Virus record (IMG/VR): IMGVR_UViG_3300020185_000333
Location: 1 to 20,083 of that record
Reading direction: 5' to 3' (one strand)
Length of the DNA stretch: 20,083 nt
Origin: a virus
Shown: positions 15,635 to 20,083 of the stretch, piece after piece
Layout of the letters: each line of letters starts with the position of its first letter
Numbering within the stretch: position 1 is the stretch's first letter
Made by a program: the position numbers and the translations under genes
Notes under the pieces: model-generated
Database searches by the model: none
The model's input: only the letters and a program-made list of their open reading frames with translations
Told to the model about the DNA's origin: nothing

Positions 15635-17845
15635 TTATTTTATTATTTTTGAAATTGAATCGCCGTTACTGTATTTAGCGATGCTTAAGTTTAATTTTCT
15701 TTTTTGCATAATCGGGTTAGGTCTATATAAGTTTTTATTACAAGCCATTATAGCTAGTCCTGAACTAATAGCTGCATCATACTTTGTTCTATTATTTATA
15801 TCAAATTTAGCCCAATCATTTAATGTTTCACTAAAATATAAATCCCCATAATTGCCATCTTCTTTCAGTCCAACATGCTTATCTATATAGGACTCAATAG
15901 CTGCAGCGTGAGCTTGTTTTATATCTTCGCTTGAATTTGGTATACCACCTATTTCTTTTTCTGCTGTAGATAATTTATTCCAAAGTTTATCAGGTCTATT
16001 CATTGAATATCCTCTATAACCTCTTCTTTTAAAATAATACAACAATCTAGGTTTATTATTTTCTGCTAGTAATGGCATACCGTAAAATATGCACGCCATA
16101 AGCACATCTTCAAAAAATATTTCAGCAGTTTGAGGTCTTGCAATGTATTCTAGAAAAAAAGTATTAGGTGGAGCATCTTCCATACTAAACTTTGTTAAAC
16201 CGTGCAAAGCACCTTTTGAACCATTACCACCAACTGTTCCGGATATATCATAGCTATCACATCCAAACGCACCCATATGTTCATTACCTGGGTATTTCAT
16301 TCCGTTTTTTATAACTTGCCTGTTTTGGATATCATAACTAGGAACCCAAGTTATTTTAAATCTTCCTTGCTGATTTGGAGTAAATAAAACTTTTGAATCT
16401 TTTATTCCATTCTCCCAGCTAAAGTTACCAGTACTCACTACACTTGTGTTTCGTAAATCTTGGTTATAATCAATTTGTTCGTATATTTTTGCTAAATTAA
16501 ATAAGCTACTCTTAGTTTCGTCTCTAAACGCATGCTCTTCTGTACGTGGAAATTGTCTGTAAAATTCATTTAAAGCATCCTGATCGCTTTTTAAACCTTC
16601 AGCTTCGTTATTCCAATGCTCAACAATTCCAATCTCTATAGGGTCTCCATATGGCCCTAAAACTTCTTCTGCTGGCGTATCAAATACAGGATGTCCGTAT
16701 TCATCAATAAAACCCTCATAATTCCATTCCATTGGAATAAATAAAGAATATAAACCTGATTTGGTTTGACCATTCTTATTTCTTTTGGTAACATCAGAAG
16801 CGTAATAAAGCTTTTTAAAGTTTTCACCCCCTTTGTCTAAAGCGTTTGATGTTGACCCCATCATACACTTACCTATAATTCTAGCTCCTAAACGTAAACA
16901 CGTTTTAGTTACACGCCAGTTATTTAATATATTGTCTGGTCTTTCCCATTTTCCACTTTCATCGTGTACTAGTAGTTTTAATTTCTCACCATCATAAGAG
17001 TTGTCACCAGTGTTTTTCCAGTCAATAGTTGTGTCTAACCCTTCTAATATTTCGTCATTTTGTTTGTTCTGTATAGACTTTCTCGTAAGTCTTGATGCGG
17101 GTATTCTATAAGCTAATTCTGTTTTTGGACGATCCATACCGTCTTGTATTGGCTTAAAGAAAAAAGGGTAGTTGACTGATATTGGTACTACTTTGTCTGT
17201 AAACATTTTTTTAGCATCAGACCCTGACTTTGATAATATACCAAATCTTGCATCACTTGATATTGTAGCAAGGTTTACCGTTTCACCTGACGCCATAAAA
17301 GAAAATCCGGAACGCCTGTTCTTAAGATAGGCCATACCGTAGCATCTGGAATCCGCTTTACACGCTTCCCAGAATATAAAAAATAATCTATTGGCTTCTC
17401 TAAATTCAGGCTGGCCGACGTCAATTTTAGACCATTGCAAGTACATAAAGTGAGTACCAGTAATGTAAGTAGCCAAACCCTTATTATTGAACCAATGCCC
17501 TTCTTCACGGCGTTTAAATTGTTCATCTATATATGGTTCCCATTTATTTTGGAATTCTTCAGGATAGTCTCTCCAATCGAATACACTTTGTATTTGCTTT
17601 AATTCTTTTGGATAATCTTCAACTGTCCATTTATCATTTGTTTTGTCTATTTTAGAAGGAGCTTTTGGAAGAGCTATTCTAAAACCTTGTATTTCGTATA
17701 TCTCACCTATTTGCCCAGTCTTGCTTATTACAACAATGTCATGTTCCTTGTTATATCCATACTTCCATTTCTTAGCTTTATTAAGCCTAGATATAGTCGT
17801 AAGTTTTATAGGTTCAACAATTTTATATAAAGTCTGCTCGTACAT
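15635..17845 (-). CDS. terL: Terminase large subunit (736 aa)
   Basis: The DNA-packaging motor: an N-terminal ATPase that drives DNA into the prohead and a C-terminal RNase H-like nuclease that cuts it. A Walker A of the lambda gpA type, with its lysine at the front (KNRRSGFS, residues 175-182), is followed by a Walker B (LLVHDE, 291-296) and a probable coupling motif (MMGSTSN, 328-334). The nuclease part has a GAFGCDSYD motif (D530, D533), an acidic second motif (around E577-E595) and a likely third acid at D690 (KYDAAISSGLAIM). The first ~115 residues form an extra N-terminal domain. The start codon overlaps the stop of the upstream small gene as TAATG, so translation is coupled. The assignment is strong by motifs and by gene order before the portal. 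Confidence 0.92.
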   Translation of the reverse strand: MYEQTLYKIVEPIKLTTISRLNKAKKWKYGYNKEHDIVVISKTGQIGEIYEIQGFRIALPKAPSKIDKTNDKWTVEDYPKELKQIQSVFDWRDYPEEFQNKWEPYIDEQFKRREEGHWFNNKGLATYITGTHFMYLQWSKIDVGQPEFREANRLFFIFWEACKADSRCYGMAYLKNRRSGFSFMASGETVNLATISSDARFGILSKSGSDAKKMFTDKVVPISVNYPFFFKPIQDGMDRPKTELAYRIPASRLTRKSIQNKQNDEILEGLDTTIDWKNTGDNSYDGEKLKLLVHDESGKWERPDNILNNWRVTKTCLRLGARIIGKCMMGSTSNALDKGGENFKKLYYASDVTKRNKNGQTKSGLYSLFIPMEWNYEGFIDEYGHPVFDTPAEEVLGPYGDPIEIGIVEHWNNEAEGLKSDQDALNEFYRQFPRTEEHAFRDETKSSLFNLAKIYEQIDYNQDLRNTSVVSTGNFSWENGIKDSKVLFTPNQQGRFKITWVPSYDIQNRQVIKNGMKYPGNEHMGAFGCDSYDISGTVGGNGSKGALHGLTKFSMEDAPPNTFFLEYIARPQTAEIFFEDVLMACIFYGMPLLAENNKPRLLYYFKRRGYRGYSMNRPDKLWNKLSTAEKEIGGIPNSSEDIKQAHAAAIESYIDKHVGLKEDGNYGDLYFSETLNDWAKFDINNRTKYDAAISSGLAIMACNKNLYRPNPIMQKRKLNLSIAKYSNGDSISKIIK

Positions 17846-18120
17846 TACTTAGATCTTTTTTCAGCAAACCCACTAAAAGACTTCTTAGCTACCTCTTCTT
17901 TAGGTTTGTTATCAAGCATGTCTTGCTCTTCCTTTATCCTATTTAATATTTCAAAAGCATCAAATATCGCAAGCTTTTTTGTAGCAGCCGCATTCTTAAG
18001 CCTATCAGCTGATATATCATCGTCAGAATCAACTATAGCTTCTTTTGCCACTTTAATTAATTCCTCAACTGCTTTGTGTCCAGCTTGGATTATATTCGAC
18101 TTCGTTTCCTTGATATTCAT
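17845..18120 (-). CDS. Probable terminase small subunit (91 aa)
   Basis: I take the start at ATG 18118-18120 (MNIKETKSNIIQAGHKAVEE), because a start at 18183 would lie 119 bp inside the upstream gene. The 91-residue product is helical and charged: a first helix ~5-30 (IIQAGHKAVEELIKVAKEAI), an acidic turn DSDDDISADRLKNAAATK, a second helix AIFDAFEILNRIKEEQD, and a basic tail ending FAEKRSK. Its stop overlaps the large terminase start as TAATG. Small terminase subunits are usually encoded directly upstream of the large one and are helical DNA-recognition oligomers, so that role is likely. I recall similar short proteins in this position in marine phages, often unnamed. No helix-turn-helix is obvious by eye. 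Confidence 0.7.
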   Translation of the reverse strand: MNIKETKSNIIQAGHKAVEELIKVAKEAIVDSDDDISADRLKNAAATKKLAIFDAFEILNRIKEEQDMLDNKPKEEVAKKSFSGFAEKRSK

Positions 18121-18655
18121 ATTTAATTGTAATTTGATTGGTTGGCACTCTATATAGTCTTTCTTTTTCAATGAAAAACTCATATTCCATACCTACTTTG
18201 AAAGAAACTAAAGATTCTTTTTCTATGCTTCCATCTGTATATTTAACAATACCGAGCCCAGGTTTTTCAAAATCTATAGAAAACATTTTGTCTTCCTTTA
18301 TAGGCTTTATAAAACAAAACCCTTTTTCTGCTTTCCATTCATTACCTGACTTATAAGCATATATTTGATCCGGTTGAGCAAAGTATTTATCTTCTTCGAA
18401 ATAGCTTTTGCTATTTTTTTCATTACCTCTAACGTCGTAAAACCTTCTAAAAACATTATGATGTAATATAACTTCATCACCTTTTTTTATATTAGTATTT
18501 CCAAGTAATGGTTTTGATAAAACTATACCTTGCCTACTTACGTAATTATGGTTTTGTAGCTCCGTGTTTAACAGCAGCTCCTTGCCTTCAATTATTTTAG
18601 ATGAAGTTGATCTATTTGTTTTTGGTCTTACTATAAAATTAAAAATTGATTTCAT
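18065..18655 (-). CDS. Possible two-barrel GroES-like phage co-chaperonin (196 aa)
   Basis: A 196-residue soluble protein. Residues ~5-102 read like a GroES barrel: FIVRPKTN, a flexible Ser/Thr/Lys-rich segment (12-22) in the mobile-loop position, GIVLSKP, NIKKGDEVILHHNVFRRFYD and a closing DQIYAYK (compare GroES 'VKVGD.V.F' and 'ESDILA'). Residues ~112-182 repeat the plan: FCFIKPIKE, GIVKYTDGS, FKVGMEYEFFIEKERLYRV and QITIKYE. If correct, it has two fused chaperonin-10-like halves. Phages such as T4 (gp31) encode co-chaperonins to fold their capsid protein with host GroEL. The start shares a TAATG overlap with the upstream gene, and its 3' end overlaps the next gene by 56 bp. The fold is inferred by eye; the gene itself is secure. 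Confidence 0.72.
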   Translation of the reverse strand: MKSIFNFIVRPKTNRSTSSKIIEGKELLLNTELQNHNYVSRQGIVLSKPLLGNTNIKKGDEVILHHNVFRRFYDVRGNEKNSKSYFEEDKYFAQPDQIYAYKSGNEWKAEKGFCFIKPIKEDKMFSIDFEKPGLGIVKYTDGSIEKESLVSFKVGMEYEFFIEKERLYRVPTNQITIKYEYQGNEVEYNPSWTQSS

Positions 18656-18873
18656 TAATACTGTAGATCATATTCAATTGCAATTGCCATGTTTTTATTA
18701 AAGTCTTTCCAAGGCAATAATTCATTTCCTTTCTTTATATATATAGAATACTTATTTTCTTCTTCTATTATATTAGCTATAGTATGACCGCCATATACTT
18801 CCTGTCCAACAGAATAGTGCATAGCGTCATTCTTATAGTCTCTCCCAATACTAATTTTCCGTACTAGGCTCAT
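18655..18873 (-). CDS. Small phage protein, function unknown (72 aa)
   Basis: A 72-residue protein, MSLVRKISIGRDYKNDAMHY followed by SVGQEVYGGHTI and an acidic strand-rich end (YSIYIKKGNELLPW, AIAIEYDLQY). The composition suggests a small beta-sheet protein. I recall proteins with the 'ISIG.DYK..MHYSVGQEV' pattern beside terminase genes of uncultured marine phages, without known function. Its start overlaps the 84-aa gene by 23 bp and its stop overlaps the next gene as TAATG, so the small genes here are probably translated as a coupled set. Confidence 0.75.
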   Translation of the reverse strand: MSLVRKISIGRDYKNDAMHYSVGQEVYGGHTIANIIEEENKYSIYIKKGNELLPWKDFNKNMAIAIEYDLQY

Positions 18874-19105
18874 TATCTAACTTCTTGTAAGATCCGTCGT
18901 TTATGTCTATAGTTATGTCTCCATAGGTACTTCTCAGCTCTTCTTGAAATTTTTGTAAATCTTCTTGAACTTTACTAGCCCCGTGTAATATTTGGTGTTT
19001 TTCAATTTCTAGCTCACCTAGTTTTAGCTGATGCTGATTAAAATTTTTAACTAAATCTTGTAATTTAACTAACTCTTCTTCTTTAATTGCTTTTACTTTT
19101 TCCAT
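18851..19105 (-). CDS. Small coiled-coil phage protein (84 aa)
   Basis: An 84-residue, highly charged protein. Residues 1-60 form one long predicted coiled coil with Leu/Ile/Val at heptad spacing (EEELVKLQDLVKNFNQHQL, LGELEIEKHQI, VQEDLQKFQEEL). The end is acidic and probably extended. It lacks the N-terminal hydrophobic segment expected of a spanin, so a lysis role is not supported. Similar short coiled-coil proteins occur near terminase genes of marine phages as I recall. It may be an assembly chaperone or adaptor, but no function can be assigned. It overlaps the 72-aa gene by 23 bp, and a small stem-loop lies upstream. Confidence 0.75.
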   Translation of the reverse strand: MEKVKAIKEEELVKLQDLVKNFNQHQLKLGELEIEKHQILHGASKVQEDLQKFQEELRSTYGDITIDINDGSYKKLDNEPSTEN

Positions 19106-19129
19106 TTTATTAAATTTAATTGTTATTTA

Positions 19130-19155
19130 TAAGTTTATTATTACGTGTAAACTTA
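19130..19155 (-). terminator. Small stem-loop between the fibre-associated and coiled-coil genes
   Basis: TAAGTTTA at 19130-19137 pairs perfectly with TAAACTTA at 19148-19155, with a 10-nt loop, just past the stop codon of the 107-aa gene. The stem is AT-rich and therefore weak. It is the only clear structure in the 55-bp gap and may mark a transcript boundary between the fibre and packaging genes. Confidence 0.35.
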
Positions 19156-19160
19156 ATTAT

Positions 19161-19484
19161 TTACTCTCCTATTGTCATAGTTACAGAAGTTGGGTTTATT
19201 AAAGCTTCTATTTGACTAGCTACGCTAGCTTCTATTCTGTCTACTTCATCTTGACCCATAGCTTCTTTTGTCCACCCAACAACTGTTTCATTTGTCAAGT
19301 CTTCAAAGGGTATGAACGCACCGCCTTCACTTAAAGGGACGATTTGAGTACCTATATTAGTTGCTGAATAATCTCCATCAACTCCTGTCACTATCCAGTG
19401 TACGTTATATACTACATCTGTTTGCCCTTCTTCTTGAGGATGTACGTCTACTGTTTTACAATTCCAATCGTAAGTTACTGCCAT
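19161..19484 (-). CDS. Small fibre-associated phage protein, function unknown (107 aa)
   Basis: A 107-residue protein encoded 2 bp after the tail-fibre stop codon. It begins MAVTYDWNCKTVDVHPQEEG, continues with a beta-rich, acidic stretch (VVYNVHWIVTGVDGDYSATN), then IPFEDLTNETVVGWTKEAMG and a helical end. I recall a family of small phage proteins with 'V..VHW...G.DG.Y...' and 'LTE..V.GWV' directly beside tail-fibre genes in marine and cyanophage genomes, without a known biochemical role. The spacing suggests co-translation and a fibre-related function such as an assembly helper or accessory tip; that is inference. No membrane segment is seen. Confidence 0.78.
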   Translation of the reverse strand: MAVTYDWNCKTVDVHPQEEGQTDVVYNVHWIVTGVDGDYSATNIGTQIVPLSEGGAFIPFEDLTNETVVGWTKEAMGQDEVDRIEASVASQIEALINPTSVTMTIGE

Positions 19485-19486
19485 TT

Positions 19487-20083
19487 TTATTTATTTTCTA
19501 ATGTTTGTATTCTTGTTTCTAGTTGTTCTATTTTTGTTACAGCTTCTTGAAGAGCTGCTGTTAATAAAGGTACTATTTTAGCTTGATCTATTCCTTGATA
19601 AACTGGATCTCCGTTTGGTAATACCTCGTCTTTTTCGCCAGTAACAGACTCTGGTATAACTTCTTTAGCTTCGTGTGCTATAAAACCGTCTACAACATCC
19701 GCGTTGCCTATAAAGTTAAATCTTCTTGGTTTAAGCTGCTTTAACCTATCAATACCGTCTGTTATTGCGGTTAAGTTTTCTTTTAATCTGTAATCAGAAG
19801 TTGTATTATAAGAGGTGCTTGATGCACCTATACTTATACTTCCTACTGTAGAAGCGCCATTCTGAAAACCTATGGCGTTGTTATCAGCACTTAAAGATCG
19901 ATAGAATTTCATGGCGGTTCCATAGTTAATATTATCAACTCTTACACTTACAGCGCCATAAACACCAGAACCAACATTACCATCAAAATTCGCCAATGGG
20001 GTTGAAAGACTAACTGTACCAGCTACGTGTAATTTGCTATTAGGACTAGTCGTTCCAATACCAACGTTGCCTGAGCCATTAAT
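19487..20083 (-). CDS. Tail fibre with C-terminal S74 self-cleaving chaperone domain (3' part)
   Basis: The frame is open to the window edge, giving 198 codons before the stop. A TTG at 19994-19996 could be read as a start, but the in-frame upstream sequence (GSGNVGIGTTSPNSKLHVAG) is the typical repeated fibre-shaft motif, so the gene begins outside the window. The C-terminal ~105 residues form an S74-type intramolecular chaperone: TTSDYRLKENL, LKPRRFNFIG, DVVDGFIAHEAKEVIPESV, and a final coiled coil (ALQEAVTKIEQLETRIQTLE). The Ser-Lys pair used for self-cleavage in this family is present as S..R.K in SDYRLK (Ser codon at 19796-19798). Such domains trimerise fibres and then cleave themselves off. 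The mature fibre probably recognises the host surface. Confidence 0.9.
   Translation of the reverse strand: MNGSGNVGIGTTSPNSKLHVAGTVSLSTPLANFDGNVGSGVYGAVSVRVDNINYGTAMKFYRSLSADNNAIGFQNGASTVGSISIGASSTSYNTTSDYRLKENLTAITDGIDRLKQLKPRRFNFIGNADVVDGFIAHEAKEVIPESVTGEKDEVLPNGDPVYQGIDQAKIVPLLTAALQEAVTKIEQLETRIQTLENK

Noticed and set aside
17275-17526. An 83-codon minus-strand frame inside the terminase gene.
   Set aside because: It overlaps the terminase in another frame, across the Walker A region, and shows no independent signal.
17845-18183. A longer form of the small terminase gene starting at 18183 (112 aa).
   Set aside because: It would extend 119 bp into the upstream gene and adds 21 residues (MSFSLKKKDYIEC...) that look like out-of-frame reading. 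The ATG at 18120 has an AT-rich leader and a typical helical start.
18851-19105. The 84-aa coiled-coil protein as a spanin or lysis protein.
   Set aside because: It has no hydrophobic N-terminal segment or lipobox, and no holin or endolysin lies nearby.
19487-19996. A 169-aa fibre protein starting at the TTG at 19994-19996.
   Set aside because: The frame continues upstream with typical fibre sequence to the window edge, so the TTG is internal.

Overview
This window is almost certainly part of a tailed double-stranded DNA phage genome. Every credible gene lies on the minus strand, so transcription runs from position 20083 towards position 1. The genes form one tightly packed virion-structure and DNA-packaging module. 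I see no integrase, tRNA, CRISPR array, insertion sequence or host metabolic gene. Three things suggest that the phage infects a Bacteroidota (flavobacterium-like) host and resembles crAss-like or related short-tailed marine phages. The first is the order terminase, portal, scaffold, capsid, ring proteins, then a very large 'muzzle'-type protein. The second is a fibronectin-III-like domain of the Bacteroidota surface-protein type in an appendage protein. The third is AT-rich gene leaders without Shine-Dalgarno motifs. No tail sheath, tube or tape-measure gene is present here, which fits a podovirus. The family assignment rests on remembered sequence resemblance and gene order, not on a search.

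Layout in the direction of transcription. (1) 20083-19161: the end of a tail fibre with a C-terminal self-cleaving S74 chaperone domain, then a small fibre-associated protein. (2) 19105-18065: three small overlapping genes; the third may be a phage co-chaperonin with two GroES-like halves. (3) 18120-13206: probable small terminase subunit, large terminase (736 aa, lambda-like Walker A) and portal (808 aa, Gln-rich C-terminal tail). (4) 13173-10494: acidic scaffold-like protein and major capsid protein, followed by two stem-loops. (5) 10362-7651: a head-associated protein and two head-tail connector or ring-type proteins. (6) 7647-2706: a giant muzzle or stabilisation-type protein, split here by a 64-bp tandem duplication. 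(7) 2683-1: an Ig/FN3-like appendage protein, a 108-aa protein, and the start of a Gln/Ala-rich virion protein that runs off the window.

How the genes work together. The terminase pair packs DNA through the portal into a shell built by the capsid and scaffold proteins, possibly folded with the help of the GroES-like protein. The ring proteins and muzzle close the head and form the short tail, and the fibre and Ig-like proteins contact the host.

The most notable structural signals are two tandem duplications. One is an exact 70-bp repeat (period 64) that frameshifts the muzzle gene and is bounded by AAAAAG microhomology. The other is a 187-bp repeat (period 185) whose two mismatches are both synonymous third-position changes in the gene it copies. 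They could be real rearrangements or assembly joins between strain variants. The most interesting functional candidate is the two-barrel GroES-like protein upstream of the terminase genes.
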